64,000 nucleotides of DNA. Source: Exiguobacterium sp. s146 (lineage in GTDB: Bacteria > Bacillota > Bacilli > Exiguobacteriales > Exiguobacteriaceae). The notes under the pieces were generated by a model. The model saw only the letters and a program-made list of their open reading frames with translations. It did no database searches and was not told where the DNA came from. Where the stretch lies: contig NZ_JACSMA010000002.1 in assembly GCF_018618415.1 (NCBI RefSeq), positions 372,001 through 436,000 of the forward strand. The letters are read 5' to 3'. The position numbers and the translations under genes are program-made. Below are positions 1-9,529 of the stretch, piece after piece (position 1 is the first letter of the stretch; each line of letters starts with the position of its first letter).

Positions 1-1085
1 TCATAGTCGATCAGTTTCTGCTCGAAATAGCGCTCCCCTTTCCGCCAGTCAATCATCAGATGCTTCGACAAGAACGAGGCGACGATCATCCGGAGCCGGT
101 TATGCATCCAGCCCGTCTCGTTCAATTGCCGCATCGCCGCGTCGACGATCGGGTAGCCCGTCTTCCCGTCACACCATGCCTGGAAGTTCGCATCATCGTT
201 CTCCCAATCGAGATGCTTATACTTGTCGTTGAACGGACGATCTTTCAGTCCCGGGAACTGGACCATGATCATATAGTAGAACTCGCGCCATAACAGCTCA
301 TCGTAATACGTGTCGCGTCCACTCGATTTCGGCGCGGCGAGCACCGCTTCCGTCACGGTCCGGATCGAGAGCACCCCGGTCCGAAGATACGGCGACAGCC
401 GGCTCGTGCCGGCGATGGACGGGATATTGCGGTCTTCATCGTACGCATCGATCCGTTTGGCGACAAAGTCGCTCAAGCGACGTTTCGCGGCCGCTTCCCC
501 GAGCGCTTTCCACGAACGCTCACAGCGGTCGAATTGACGCTTCAATTCAACCGGGACCTCATGCCCCGATGTCACGTGACGCTTCAACGCCTTCACATCG
601 ACCTCATACGGCGCAGGCGGCGTCTCGGCATAGGCTGCTTTTTTAAAGGGCGTATACACTTTATACGGATCACCATCTTTTTTCGTGAGCGCGTTCGGGG
701 CGAACAGATGACGGTCGAGCAGGCGAATGACTTTGACGTCTTCCTCAAGCGCCTCGATGACGGCGTCATCCCGTTGTTTGAACGGTTCGACATACTCGGC
801 GTTGAAGTAGAGCACATCGAGCTCCCCGAGCGCTTCGACGAACTGTTCGGCCGTGTCGGCCACGATGACACGGAGTCCGAGCCCGCGTTCATCCAAGTCG
901 TCCATGAACTGGCGCATCGTCGCGAAAAAGTAATCGTGGCGCGTCTCGAACGGCTCGCAATATTTTGGGTTGAGCCAAAAGACGAACTCCATCTCATCGT
1001 CGGACTCAGCGTCTTTTAATGCCCTGTGCAACATATGATTATCTGTCAATCGAAAATCCGATCGAAACCAACATACTCGTCTCAT
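1..1085 (-). CDS. phr: Deoxyribodipyrimidine photolyase, C-terminus cut by window edge
   Basis: Light-driven repair of UV pyrimidine dimers (cryptochrome/photolyase family). The protein opens with the N-terminal antenna-domain signature WFRSDFRLTDNH and runs about 361 codons to the window edge. It already includes the FAD-domain segments WMHNRLRMIVASFLSK and IDWRKGERYF; roughly the last 100 residues of a ~460-residue family are missing. I chose the ATG at 1085 because GGGAGAGGGAGAG lies directly before it; an in-frame ATG at 1100 has no better ribosome site. The gene is followed on its upstream side by a terminator shared with pyc, so it is a separate transcription unit. Assignment to photolyase rather than cryptochrome rests on overall similarity and bacterial context. 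Confidence 0.9.
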   Translation of the reverse strand, partial: MRRVCWFRSDFRLTDNHMLHRALKDAESDDEMEFVFWLNPKYCEPFETRHDYFFATMRQFMDDLDERGLGLRVIVADTAEQFVEALGELDVLYFNAEYVEPFKQRDDAVIEALEEDVKVIRLLDRHLFAPNALTKKDGDPYKVYTPFKKAAYAETPPAPYEVDVKALKRHVTSGHEVPVELKRQFDRCERSWKALGEAAAKRRLSDFVAKRIDAYDEDRNIPSIAGTSRLSPYLRTGVLSIRTVTEAVLAAPKSSGRDTYYDELLWREFYYMIMVQFPGLKDRPFNDKYKHLDWENDDANFQAWCDGKTGYPIVDAAMRQLNETGWMHNRLRMIVASFLSKHLMIDWRKGERYFEQKLIDY

Positions 1086-1104
1086 CTCTCCCTCTCCCAT
1101 CTAA

Positions 1105-1135
1105 AAAAGAAGCATAGCCGCGCTATGCTTCTTTT
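1105..1135 (-). terminator. Terminator downstream of pyc
   Basis: AGCATAGC/GCTATGCT stem with a 3-nt loop, flanked by A-runs and T-runs on both sides. It lies just after the pyc stop codon and may act in both directions. Confidence 0.85.
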
Positions 1136-1137
1136 CA

Positions 1138-4100
1138 TTATACAAATTCAATCAATAGGTCGTCACTTTGGATTGTGTCGCCTTCTTTAATATGGACCGC
1201 TTTGACTTCTCCGTCTTGCGCGGCTTGGACCGTCGTCTCCATCTTCATCGCTTCCGTGACGAGGAGCTGTTCCCCGCGATGGACGCGACTGCCCGGTTCG
1301 ACGAGCACTTTCAACACCGATCCCGGCATCGAGGCACCGACTTGTTTCGGGTTCGTCCGATCGACTTTCGGACGGCTCGTCGTCGCCGACTTCACGTTCA
1401 CGTCTTTAATCTCGATTTCACGCGGGACGCCGTTCATCTCGTACGAGACGAGACGGATGCCGTCCTCGTTCGCCGCACTGATTTGGACGAGTTTGATGAT
1501 GAGCGTCTTCCCGGTCTCGATTTCGACTTGAATCGTCTCCCCGACGTTCAATCCGTAGAAGAACGTCAACGTGTCGAGCACCGAGACATCGCCATACGTT
1601 GTCGAATGCGTGACGTAATCCTCGAACACTTTCGGATACAACGCGTTCGAGAGCAATTCGAAGTCCGTCACCGGACGGTCGAGTTTTTCGAACAATTTCG
1701 ACTGGGCCGCTTCAAAGTCATACGGCTCAATCAACTTCCCTGGACGTACGGCCAGCGGCTTCTCACCTTTTAAAATCGCTTGCTGGACATCGGCCGGGAA
1801 CCCTCCTGGAGGCGTCCCGAGTTCGCCGCGCATCATCTCGACGACCGAATCCGGGAAGTCGAGTTGGTGACCGCGCTCGATGACATCCTGCTCGCTCAAG
1901 TTATGTTGGACCATGAACAGTGCCATGTCGCCAACGACTTTCGACGACGGTGTCACTTTGACGATATCCCCAAACAACATGTTGACGCGGGCGTACATCG
2001 CCTTCACTTCGCTCCAACGGTCACCCAATCCGACCGCTTTCGCTTGTTGTTGCAAGTTCGAATACTGTCCGCCCGGCATCTCATGTTCATACACGGATGG
2101 ATGCGGAGCGCGCATGTCGCTTTCGAACGGCTCATAGTTATGGCGTACGTCCTGCCAATAGTCGCTGATGACCTCGTAATGCTTCGCATCGATTTTCGGT
2201 TGACGCGCATGATGGTCGAGCGCATAAATCAAGCTGCCGCCTGATGGCTGCGACGTCATACCTGACATCGAGCTCGCGGCCACGTCGACGATATCGACGC
2301 CCGCATCTGTCGCCCGGGCGTAGGTGAAGATTCCGTTCCCTGATGCGTCGTGCGTATGCAAGTGAATCGGCAAGTCGACGGCATCTTTCAACGCCGAGAC
2401 GAGCGCGTATGCCGATTCCGGTTTGAGCAGGCCGGCCATGTCCTTGATGGCCAGGATGTGGGCGCCGCTCGCTTCGAGTTTCTTCGCCAAGTCGACGTAA
2501 TACGGCAAGTGGTATTTCGGACGGCTACCGTCGTATAGGTCACCCGTATAACAAACCGCTGCCTCGGCGACTTTTCCAGTCGGGAGCGTCGCATCGATCG
2601 CGAGTTGAATCGACTCAAGGTTGTTCAAGCTGTCGAAAATCCGGAACACATCGACGCCCGCATTGGCAGCCTCTTGCACGAACTTCTCGATGACGTTGTC
2701 GGCATAGTTCTTATATCCGACGGCGTTCGCGCCGCGAAGCAACATTTGAATCAAGACGTTCGGCATCTTCTCACGAAGACGCATGAGGCGTACCCACGGG
2801 TCTTCCGAGAGGAAGCGATACGCGACATCGAACGTCGCCCCGCCCCATGCCTCGACCGAGAACAATTCCGGCATGAGTTTGCTCGTCGGTTCGGCGATAT
2901 TGATAATGTCTTGCGTCCGCATCCGCGTCGCGAGAAGCGACTGGTGCGCATCGCGCATCGTCGTATCCGTCAGCAACAGCTCGGGCTGGCGCTTAATCCA
3001 GTCGGCGAGGCCGTCCGGACCGAGTTCCGTCAAAATTTGTTTTGTGCCCGGTTTGGCTTCGGCCGGCAAGTCGTGCGGAATCCGGACCGAGCGGCTGATC
3101 GGCTTGTCTTTCAAGCCAACGCCCGGGAACCCGTTTACCGTGACGTCGCCGATATAGTTGAGCAACTTCGTCCCACGGTCTTTCCGTTTCGGGAAGACGA
3201 ACAGTTCCGGCGTCTCATCGATGAACGACGTGTTATAGTCGCCGCTGATGAAGTTCTGATGCTTCATCACGTTGATTAAGAACGGGATGTTCGTCTTGAT
3301 GCCACGGATCCGGAACTCGTTCAAGTTACGGACCATCTTCGAAGCGGCCTGTTCGAACGTCATGCCGTGTGTCGACAGCTTCACGAGGAGCGAATCGTAA
3401 TACGGTGAAATCTCGGCACCGACGTAGGCGTTCCCGCCGTCGAGTCGGACCCCGAAGCCGCCCGGAGACCGGTAGGCCATAATTTTACCTGTATCCGGCA
3501 TGAAGTTGTTGGCCGGATCTTCCGACGTGACACGTGATTGGATGGCGTAACCGAGCAATTTGATATCTTCTTGCTTCGGCATGTGGATGACGTCGCCGTG
3601 GAGCGACTCGCCTTGCGCAATCATCAGTTGCGTCTGGACGATATCGAATCCGGTCACCATCTCGGTGATCGTATGCTCGACTTGGATCCGCGGGTTGACT
3701 TCGATGAAGTAGAACGACTCGTCTTCCGTGACGAGGAATTCGACCGTACCGGCGTTAATGTAGCCAACGTGGCGCATCAGTTTGACGGCTGCGTCACAGA
3801 TCGCTTGACGCGAGGCGTCCGATAACGTCACACACGGTGCGACTTCGACGACTTTCTGGTGACGGCGCTGGACCGAGCAGTCGCGCTCGAACAAGTGGAT
3901 GATGTTCCCATGGTCGTCCCCGAGGATTTGGACCTCGATATGTTTCGGACGTTCCACCAGTTTTTCTATGTACACTTCGTCTGAACCGAACGCTTGCTTC
4001 GCTTCTGACTTGGCACGTTCAATCAAATCTTTCATTTCGGCTTCCGTACGGATGACACGCATCCCACGACCGCCTCCGCCCATCGCGGCTTTGACCATGA

Positions 4101-4575
4101 GCGGGAAACCGTGCTCATTCGCGAAGTCTAAAGCGTCCTCGTAAGACGTGAGCGGTCCGTTCGAACCTGGAATGACCGGGAGTCCGGCTGCGATCGCATT
4201 TTGACGGGCCCGAACTTTATCCCCGAACGCATGAAGATGCGCTTCGTTCGGTCCGACGAAGATGATGCCTTCCTCGCGGCAACGACGTGCGAGTTCGATG
4301 TTCTCAGACAAGAATCCGTAACCTGGATGAATCGCGTCAGCCCCCGACTGTTTCGCGATGCGGATCACGTCCTCGATATCGAGATAGGCGTCAATCGGTT
4401 TTTTATCGAGACCAATCAAGTAAGCCTCATCCGCTTTGAAGCGGTGTAACGAGCCGCTATCTTCTTGAGAATAGACCGCGACCGTGCGCATCCCTAATTC
4501 AGTGGCGGCACGGAACACGCGAATGGCGATTTCACCACGGTTGGCTACGAGTAATTTGCTAATTGATTTCAACAT
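1138..4575 (-). CDS. pyc: Pyruvate carboxylase
   Basis: Biotin-dependent carboxylation of pyruvate to oxaloacetate, the anaplerotic feed of the TCA cycle and gluconeogenesis. About 1145 residues, the normal single-chain length. Order: biotin carboxylase (LLVANRGEIAIRV at the N-terminus, glycine-rich ATP-grasp KAAMGGGGRGMR near 170), carboxyltransferase (LLLTDTTMRDAHQS near 540, metal-site HLHTHD near 740), and C-terminal biotinyl domain with the lysine motif EAMKMET. The ATG at 4575 is preferred over the one 12 nt upstream because a GGGGGG Shine-Dalgarno sits between them. It lies just downstream of ftsW, as in B. subtilis (ftsW-pycA), and probably shares its transcript. No unusual residue was noticed. 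Confidence 0.97.
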   Translation of the reverse strand: MLKSISKLLVANRGEIAIRVFRAATELGMRTVAVYSQEDSGSLHRFKADEAYLIGLDKKPIDAYLDIEDVIRIAKQSGADAIHPGYGFLSENIELARRCREEGIIFVGPNEAHLHAFGDKVRARQNAIAAGLPVIPGSNGPLTSYEDALDFANEHGFPLMVKAAMGGGGRGMRVIRTEAEMKDLIERAKSEAKQAFGSDEVYIEKLVERPKHIEVQILGDDHGNIIHLFERDCSVQRRHQKVVEVAPCVTLSDASRQAICDAAVKLMRHVGYINAGTVEFLVTEDESFYFIEVNPRIQVEHTITEMVTGFDIVQTQLMIAQGESLHGDVIHMPKQEDIKLLGYAIQSRVTSEDPANNFMPDTGKIMAYRSPGGFGVRLDGGNAYVGAEISPYYDSLLVKLSTHGMTFEQAASKMVRNLNEFRIRGIKTNIPFLINVMKHQNFISGDYNTSFIDETPELFVFPKRKDRGTKLLNYIGDVTVNGFPGVGLKDKPISRSVRIPHDLPAEAKPGTKQILTELGPDGLADWIKRQPELLLTDTTMRDAHQSLLATRMRTQDIINIAEPTSKLMPELFSVEAWGGATFDVAYRFLSEDPWVRLMRLREKMPNVLIQMLLRGANAVGYKNYADNVIEKFVQEAANAGVDVFRIFDSLNNLESIQLAIDATLPTGKVAEAAVCYTGDLYDGSRPKYHLPYYVDLAKKLEASGAHILAIKDMAGLLKPESAYALVSALKDAVDLPIHLHTHDASGNGIFTYARATDAGVDIVDVAASSMSGMTSQPSGGSLIYALDHHARQPKIDAKHYEVISDYWQDVRHNYEPFESDMRAPHPSVYEHEMPGGQYSNLQQQAKAVGLGDRWSEVKAMYARVNMLFGDIVKVTPSSKVVGDMALFMVQHNLSEQDVIERGHQLDFPDSVVEMMRGELGTPPGGFPADVQQAILKGEKPLAVRPGKLIEPYDFEAAQSKLFEKLDRPVTDFELLSNALYPKVFEDYVTHSTTYGDVSVLDTLTFFYGLNVGETIQVEIETGKTLIIKLVQISAANEDGIRLVSYEMNGVPREIEIKDVNVKSATTSRPKVDRTNPKQVGASMPGSVLKVLVEPGSRVHRGEQLLVTEAMKMETTVQAAQDGEVKAVHIKEGDTIQSDDLLIEFV

Positions 4576-4606
4576 AAATCCCCCCATTTAAGTAGTTCAA
4601 TCCTTA

Positions 4607-5842
4607 TTACCTTACAACATGCAATGATGAACTTTGAACGTTTTCTGCGGATTTCTCCCGAATCTCGGCCCGTTTTGTCGCTTCCCGGTGCCGATTTCGC
4701 ATCGAGATGCTGCTGAGCACACCGAGAATCCCCATTGTCATGATGAGTGACGTCCCGCCGTAACTGACGAGCGGGAGCGTGACACCTGTACCTGGAAACC
4801 ATCCGGACATGGCCCCGATATTGATTCCGGTTTGGACCATGATTTGAGCGGCGATGCCGAACGAGACGAACATCGCGAAATGACTGTCGCTATGGTTGGC
4901 GATATTAACCGCCCGGAAAGCGATAAAGAACAGCAATACGAGGACGACGACGACCCCGATGAAGCCGAGCTCTTCGGCGATGATGGACATGATATAGTCC
5001 GTCTCCGGTTCCGGCAAGTATCCATACTTCTGATAACTGTTCCCGAGGCCGACACCGGTCAAGCCCCCATGGACAATTGAGATGATTGACATGAGCAATT
5101 GGTGCCCGTAGCCTTCCGGGTCCATGAACGGATTGAAGACGACTTCAATCCGGCTGCGCTGGTTCTCCGAGAAGATTGTCGTGAACATTAAATAGACAAG
5201 ACCGAATCCCACGAGCATGGCCGGAACGATAATCCGAAGCGGCGCCCCGACAGCGAGCCACATGAGGAACATGATGGCCCCGAGGACAAAGAGTCCGCCC
5301 ATATCCGGCTGTCCGTTGATGGCAATGGCATACGGGAGAAAGAAGTAGATGACCGGAATGATGAAGAAAGCACCGAACTGAGCCCGGATGCCTTTTTTCG
5401 TGATAGCCGCTCGTCCCAGTCGACCAGGCAGCCCTTTCAGCTCATGATTCCACAACTGGTGATAATAGTTCGCGAGCAGTAAAATCAACACGAACTTGGC
5501 GACCTCGACCGGTTGCATCGTAAAGCCGCCGATGATGAGCCAAGCGCGTGCTCCGTTGAGTGCTGGCATCGCCCATGTGACGAACAAGAGCACGACCGAT
5601 ACGAAATAGAGACCGTACAAAATATTAGGTTTTCTAAAGTTCTCATAGCGGAACATCGTCGCGATGAAGTAGACGACGATGCCGATTCCCGCGTAGACGA
5701 GCTGGCGATAGAATAAACCGCTGTTCGCGTAATCGCCGCGATTCCATACGCTCGCACTATAAATCATAATCGAACTGATTCCGACGAGCATGAGCACTGC
5801 AATGAACAACGAGAAATCAAAATACCGAAACCGAGTTTTCAT
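4607..5842 (-). CDS. ftsW: Cell-division peptidoglycan glycosyltransferase FtsW
   Basis: SEDS-family integral membrane enzyme that polymerises lipid II at the division septum together with a class B PBP. 411 residues with about ten hydrophobic segments. Family signatures include GGFTMQPVEVAKF (near 105), the PEPETDYIMSIIAEELG loop (near 290) and PLVSYGGTSLIMTM near the C-terminus. Its place between ylaN and pyc matches ylaN-ftsW-pycA of B. subtilis, which separates it from the second SEDS gene at 46.5 kb (rodA). A GGAAGTG ribosome site precedes the ATG. The short gap to pyc with no terminator suggests one transcript. Confidence 0.93.
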   Translation of the reverse strand: MKTRFRYFDFSLFIAVLMLVGISSIMIYSASVWNRGDYANSGLFYRQLVYAGIGIVVYFIATMFRYENFRKPNILYGLYFVSVVLLFVTWAMPALNGARAWLIIGGFTMQPVEVAKFVLILLLANYYHQLWNHELKGLPGRLGRAAITKKGIRAQFGAFFIIPVIYFFLPYAIAINGQPDMGGLFVLGAIMFLMWLAVGAPLRIIVPAMLVGFGLVYLMFTTIFSENQRSRIEVVFNPFMDPEGYGHQLLMSIISIVHGGLTGVGLGNSYQKYGYLPEPETDYIMSIIAEELGFIGVVVVLVLLFFIAFRAVNIANHSDSHFAMFVSFGIAAQIMVQTGINIGAMSGWFPGTGVTLPLVSYGGTSLIMTMGILGVLSSISMRNRHREATKRAEIREKSAENVQSSSLHVVR

Positions 5843-5882
5843 GTTTTCACTTCCTTATGTACAACAATCACTGACCCGTTAT

Positions 5883-5925
5883 AAAAAAATACTCAAACAG
5901 CGCCGCTTGCACAGTTTGAGTATAA
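5883..5925 (-). terminator. Terminator after ylaN
   Basis: On the minus strand ATACTCAAAC and GTTTGAGTAT form a 10-bp stem followed by seven T. It separates ylaN from ftsW. Confidence 0.85.
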
Positions 5926-5928
5926 GGT

Positions 5929-6207
5929 TCATAAATCTGAAGCTTCCGCGAGGGCGGACAGTTTTTGTTCCAATGAATCGAGCAGTCCTTTACCTTCAAT
6001 GTCTGAAATGAGTCCAAGACGGACCGCAAAATCAATTTGGCGTGATAGACCGAACATATGTGTATCAAGCACCTCTTCATAAAGCGGGCACTTCGGCATT
6101 TTTAGGTTTTCTAACTGCACTTCAATCAAACAACGGATTTTTTCAGCATCGGCTTCTAATAGTTGAAGCGCTTGCTCCCGTTGGACTGCAGCCAAATTTG
6201 TCGCCAC
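5929..6207 (-). CDS. ylaN: YlaN family protein (DUF1507)
   Basis: Small cytoplasmic protein of 92 residues matching the YlaN family (B. subtilis YlaN is about 93). The core [20 protein letters not shown] is nearly identical to what I recall of the family. B. subtilis YlaN has been linked to iron homeostasis and Fur; whether that holds here is inference. I chose a GTG start at 6207 because GGAGGAGGGG lies just before it; an in-frame ATG 39 nt upstream would put that site inside the coding region. Neighbour of ftsW as in B. subtilis, but a terminator follows it. Confidence 0.9.
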   Translation of the reverse strand: MATNLAAVQREQALQLLEADAEKIRCLIEVQLENLKMPKCPLYEEVLDTHMFGLSRQIDFAVRLGLISDIEGKGLLDSLEQKLSALAEASDL

Positions 6208-6253
6208 TACGACCCCTCCTCCGTACAATGACAGACTGTTTGTCATAACTCAA

Positions 6254-6352
6254 CTGTACATTATATTTCATCATAATTCAATGAACAGTCGAGATTCAGG
6301 GCGAGTTTCTCGCAGTTTCCCTTTTTCTGAGAAAGAGCTGTATAATGTACAG
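6254..6352. promoter_or_regulatory. Divergent promoter region with mirrored -10/GTAC motifs
   Basis: The 130-nt gap between ylaN and the next rightward gene holds CTGTACATTATA at 6254-6265 and its exact reverse complement TATAATGTACAG at 6341-6352. Each contains a TATAAT -10 pointing to the adjacent gene. The right copy is also CTGTA-N5-TACAG. No convincing -35 was found for either. Confidence 0.5.
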
Positions 6353-6379
6353 TGTATTGTGAATAAAGGGGGCATATCC

Positions 6380-6847
6380 ATGATTTTTCCACTAGACGGA
6401 GCAGTTCGTCACGCGCTGACGATCGACCCGACCGTATGGATTTTTGATGACCGCAAGCGAAACGTCGAAGACCTCGATCGCGCGGTAGAAAGCGATAACG
6501 AGGCATATTATGCCAAGATGGGGAAGGCATGGGATGACGGTTTGACGCAAGGCTCACGTGTCGACCATAACAAACCAATGTCTCGAGCCGATAAGGATGC
6601 GGCACTGCGCGACTCGTTCGCGATGCCGTTCGCGCCATTTCTTCAAAATGCCGAACCGATCGACACGGCGACGCACGTCAGTTTTTATGGGGAGACGGTG
6701 CTCACGTTGCCAATCGATGAGGCCCGAAGCGTCTATTTACAGTTCTCTCGGGACGGAAAAGTACTCGCGGACGGTCCAGTATACGTCTTGCACCAACAAC
6801 AAGTATGGCGTGGTGTCCATCACATCGCCGTGCGAACAGAAGGATGA
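6380..6847 (+). CDS. Conserved hypothetical protein, 155 aa
   Basis: I do not recognise this protein with confidence. The mature sequence starts MIFPLDGAVRHALTIDP after an AAAGGGGGC ribosome site; the upstream in-frame ATG lies before the promoter-like TATAAT and is rejected. It has no signal peptide or membrane segment and is rich in Asp and Arg. A short motif PTVWIFDDRK near residue 20 and a central basic stretch (SRADKDAALRDSF) are the most distinctive parts. It is divergent from ylaN, monocistronic, and ends in a clear terminator. Function unknown. Confidence 0.8.
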   Translation: MIFPLDGAVRHALTIDPTVWIFDDRKRNVEDLDRAVESDNEAYYAKMGKAWDDGLTQGSRVDHNKPMSRADKDAALRDSFAMPFAPFLQNAEPIDTATHVSFYGETVLTLPIDEARSVYLQFSRDGKVLADGPVYVLHQQQVWRGVHHIAVRTEG

Positions 6848-6849
6848 GG

Positions 6850-6880
6850 GAGAAGGCACAACGCCTTCTCTTTCTTTTGG
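6850..6880 (+). terminator. Terminator
   Basis: GAGAAGGC-ACAAC-GCCTTCTC followed by TTTCTTTT, directly after the 155-aa gene. Confidence 0.85.
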
Positions 6881-6940
6881 ACTTTTTACTTCACAAAGTG
6901 TAACATATAGGGTATCGAAAAACTTCAAGCTCGAAAGGTC

Positions 6941-8152
6941 GTGACGCTTACGTACCCTTTATGGAAGAAAAACTTAATCATCGTCTGGATCGGTAGCTTT
7001 TTGACGGCGGCCTCGATGAGTCTCGTCTTGCCGTTCCTCCCCTTGTTCATCGAAGAGCTCGGGGTCACCGATCCCGACCAAGTCGTCACATGGTCCGCGG
7101 TCGCTTTCGGCGCCACTTTCCTCGTGGCTGCCATCGTCTCCCCGCTCTGGGGACGGCTCGCCGACCAAAAAGGCCGCAAACTGATGCTCATCCGCGCCAG
7201 TCTCGGTATGGCCGTCGTGATGACGCTCATCAGTTTCGTCCAAGACGTGTATCAGCTCGTCGGCTTACGGCTCTTGATGGGTGCCGTATCCGGATTCATC
7301 TCGGCGGGGATCACCCTCGTCGCTTCGCAAACGCCTAAAGAGAAAAGTGGCTGGGCGCTCGGCACACTGTCGACCGGTGGGATCACCGGCGGACTCCTCG
7401 GTCCCTTGATCGGCGGACTCCTCGCAGACCTGATTGGGCTTCGACCCGTTTTTCTCTTGACCGGCAGTGCCTTATTCATCACGTTTCTCATCACACTCGT
7501 GTTCGTCAAAGAGGATTTTGTGCCGGTAGCACGTGAGCGGCTTGATTCGACAAGATCAATTATCGCCTCGCTCCGTCATCCGCAACTCATCTTCAGCCTG
7601 TTTTTGACGACGTTCTTAATCACGTTCTCGGCCCAATCAATTGGCCCGCTGTTGACGCTGTATGTCCGCGAATTGAACCCGTATACGACGTCGCTCGCCT
7701 TTATCGCCGGGATCGTCGCTTCGGCACCGGGGGTAGCCGCCCTCATTTCCGCCCAACGTCTCGGTCGGCTCTCCGACCGCTATGGGGCCGAACGCATCCT
7801 GTTCTGGGCGCTCATTATTTATAGCGCCTTCTTGATTCCCCAGGCGTTCGTGACGTCGACGACACAACTCGTCATCATGCGGTTCGGTCTCGGCTTCGCC
7901 ACGGCGGCACTCATGCCGTCGGTACAATCGTTGCTCCGGCAACATACGCCGAGCCGGGCGACCGGCCGGATCTTCTCGTATAACCAGTCGGCCCAGTTCA
8001 TGGGCAACTTGCTCGGACCGTTGTTCGGTTCGCAAGTCGTCGCCCACTTCGGCTTCTCGGCACTGTTTATCGTGACCGGTCTGATTATGCTGATGAACGC
8101 CTTTCTGGAAAAATCAAACGTGCAAGTCGCACTTCATCCGAATACGAAATAA
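6941..8152 (+). CDS. MFS drug-efflux transporter
   Basis: Major facilitator superfamily proton antiporter of 403 residues with about twelve hydrophobic segments. The loop 2-3 signature GRLADQKGRKLM (near 70) and the motif-C-like GGITGGLLGPLIGG in segment 5 (near 147) place it with 12-TM drug:proton antiporters of the TetA/MdtG type. The substrate cannot be read from sequence. It starts with GTG at 6941 behind an AAAGG that is unusually close to the start, so translation may be weak. It is monocistronic, between two terminators, and has no regulator next to it. Confidence 0.88.
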   Translation: MTLTYPLWKKNLIIVWIGSFLTAASMSLVLPFLPLFIEELGVTDPDQVVTWSAVAFGATFLVAAIVSPLWGRLADQKGRKLMLIRASLGMAVVMTLISFVQDVYQLVGLRLLMGAVSGFISAGITLVASQTPKEKSGWALGTLSTGGITGGLLGPLIGGLLADLIGLRPVFLLTGSALFITFLITLVFVKEDFVPVARERLDSTRSIIASLRHPQLIFSLFLTTFLITFSAQSIGPLLTLYVRELNPYTTSLAFIAGIVASAPGVAALISAQRLGRLSDRYGAERILFWALIIYSAFLIPQAFVTSTTQLVIMRFGLGFATAALMPSVQSLLRQHTPSRATGRIFSYNQSAQFMGNLLGPLFGSQVVAHFGFSALFIVTGLIMLMNAFLEKSNVQVALHPNTK

Positions 8153-8180
8153 ACGCCGAGCAGCTGCTCGGCGTTTTTCG
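8152..8180. terminator. Bidirectional terminator between MFS gene and ylaK
   Basis: AACGCCGAGCAGCTGCTCGGCGTT is a perfect palindrome followed by T-runs; the two genes converge on it. Confidence 0.9.
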
Positions 8181-9497
8181 TTATAGTAAATCGGCGGCCA
8201 ACCGGGCGAGCGACGAACGCTCTCCTTTGATGAGTTGGACGTGTCCGAATACGTTTTGGCCTTTGAAGCGTTCGACGGCATATGTGAGACCGTTCGAATA
8301 CTCGTCCAAATATGGGTGGTCGATTTGATAAGGGTCTCCGACGAGGACGATTTTCGAGTTCTCGCCGACCCGGGTCAAAATCGTCTTAATCTCATGTTTC
8401 GTCAAGTTTTGGGCCTCGTCGATGATGATGAACTGATCTGGCATGCTGCGGCCACGAATATACGTGAGCGCCTCGAGTTGAATCGATTTGATGCCGGCCA
8501 AAATGTTTCCGAGTTCGTCTTTCGAGTTGGCGTTGAACAAAAACTCTAAGTTATCGTAGATCGGCTGCATCCATGGCCGGAGCTTCTCTTCCATCTCGCC
8601 CGGCAAATAACCGATATCGTTCCCCATCGGCACGACCGGCCGGGCCACGACGAGTTTATTGAAGCGACGTTCGTCTTCGACGAGCGACAGGCCGGCCGCT
8701 AGCGCTAGCAACGTCTTCCCGGTCCCGGCCTTCCCGAGCAGTGTCACGAACGGAATATCGTCCCGTAGCAACAAGTCGAGCGCCATCCGTTGTTGGACGT
8801 TACGGGGATGGATGCCCCACACGTGTTCGACGTCTAGCGAGAGCGGACGAAGAATCGGTTGCAACCCATCGACGACCGCGAGGGCGCTCGCTTTCGAGAC
8901 GTTACTCTTTAAGACGACGAATGAGTTCGGGTATAGCTGATTTTTTGCAACGGCCTCCAGCGGGAGCTGGCGGACTTTATAAAATTCATCGATAACGGCT
9001 TGATCGACTTCGATTTCACGATAGCCGGCGTACAAATTCGTCGTATCGACGATATGGTCGGTCAAATAATCCTCGGCTTCGATGCCGATAGCGTCCGCTT
9101 TGACACGAACGAGTATATCTTTCGAGACGACCACGACTTTACGGGTCCGGTCATGCTCGTATTGTTTCATCAGGCCAAGGGCCACGGTCAGGATGCGATT
9201 ATCGTTCGTCATGACGTCGAACGGGAAATCGACAGTATGCTCGTGTCCGATCTCGACGAACAATCGTCCGCCGTTCTCGAGCGGGACCCCGTCGTGCAGT
9301 TTAGCGGTCGTTCGCAGTTGGTCGAGCACGCGTGCCGTTTCTCGGGCGTTGCGGCCGACTTCATCCATATTGCGTTTTTTACCGTCAAGCTCTTCTAGAA
9401 CGATGGCGGGAATGACGACATCGTGCTCATCGAATTGGAACAAGGATAGTGGGTCGTGTAAGAGTACGTTCGTATCGAGCACATACGTTTTTTTCAT
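8181..9497 (-). CDS. ylaK: PIN-PhoH ATPase/RNase (YlaK, PhoH2 type)
   Basis: PhoH2-type protein: an N-terminal PIN nuclease-like domain (KKTYVLDTNVLLHDP, residues 2-16) fused to a C-terminal PhoH helicase-like ATPase with Walker A GKAGTGKT (near 255) and Walker B FIIIDEAQN. PhoH2 proteins in other bacteria act as ATP-dependent RNases/helicases. 438 residues, close to B. subtilis YlaK. I chose the ATG at 9497, which begins the PIN domain; the in-frame codons upstream overlap the preceding gene. The upstream neighbour is the ylaL-like gene, as in B. subtilis. Confidence 0.92.
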   Translation of the reverse strand: MKKTYVLDTNVLLHDPLSLFQFDEHDVVIPAIVLEELDGKKRNMDEVGRNARETARVLDQLRTTAKLHDGVPLENGGRLFVEIGHEHTVDFPFDVMTNDNRILTVALGLMKQYEHDRTRKVVVVSKDILVRVKADAIGIEAEDYLTDHIVDTTNLYAGYREIEVDQAVIDEFYKVRQLPLEAVAKNQLYPNSFVVLKSNVSKASALAVVDGLQPILRPLSLDVEHVWGIHPRNVQQRMALDLLLRDDIPFVTLLGKAGTGKTLLALAAGLSLVEDERRFNKLVVARPVVPMGNDIGYLPGEMEEKLRPWMQPIYDNLEFLFNANSKDELGNILAGIKSIQLEALTYIRGRSMPDQFIIIDEAQNLTKHEIKTILTRVGENSKIVLVGDPYQIDHPYLDEYSNGLTYAVERFKGQNVFGHVQLIKGERSSLARLAADLL

Positions 9498-9529
9498 AGA
9501 CTTTGCCGCCCCTCGAAAATAGTTGGTGA

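Noticed and set aside
2605-3279. Long open frames on the strand opposite pyc (and similar ones opposite typA, pepF, cls and others).
   Set aside because: They have no ribosome site, are rich in Arg/His/Asp from mirrored codon usage, and overlap obvious genes entirely.
4587-4587. An earlier start for pyc at 4587.
   Set aside because: The GGGGGG ribosome site lies between it and the ATG at 4575.
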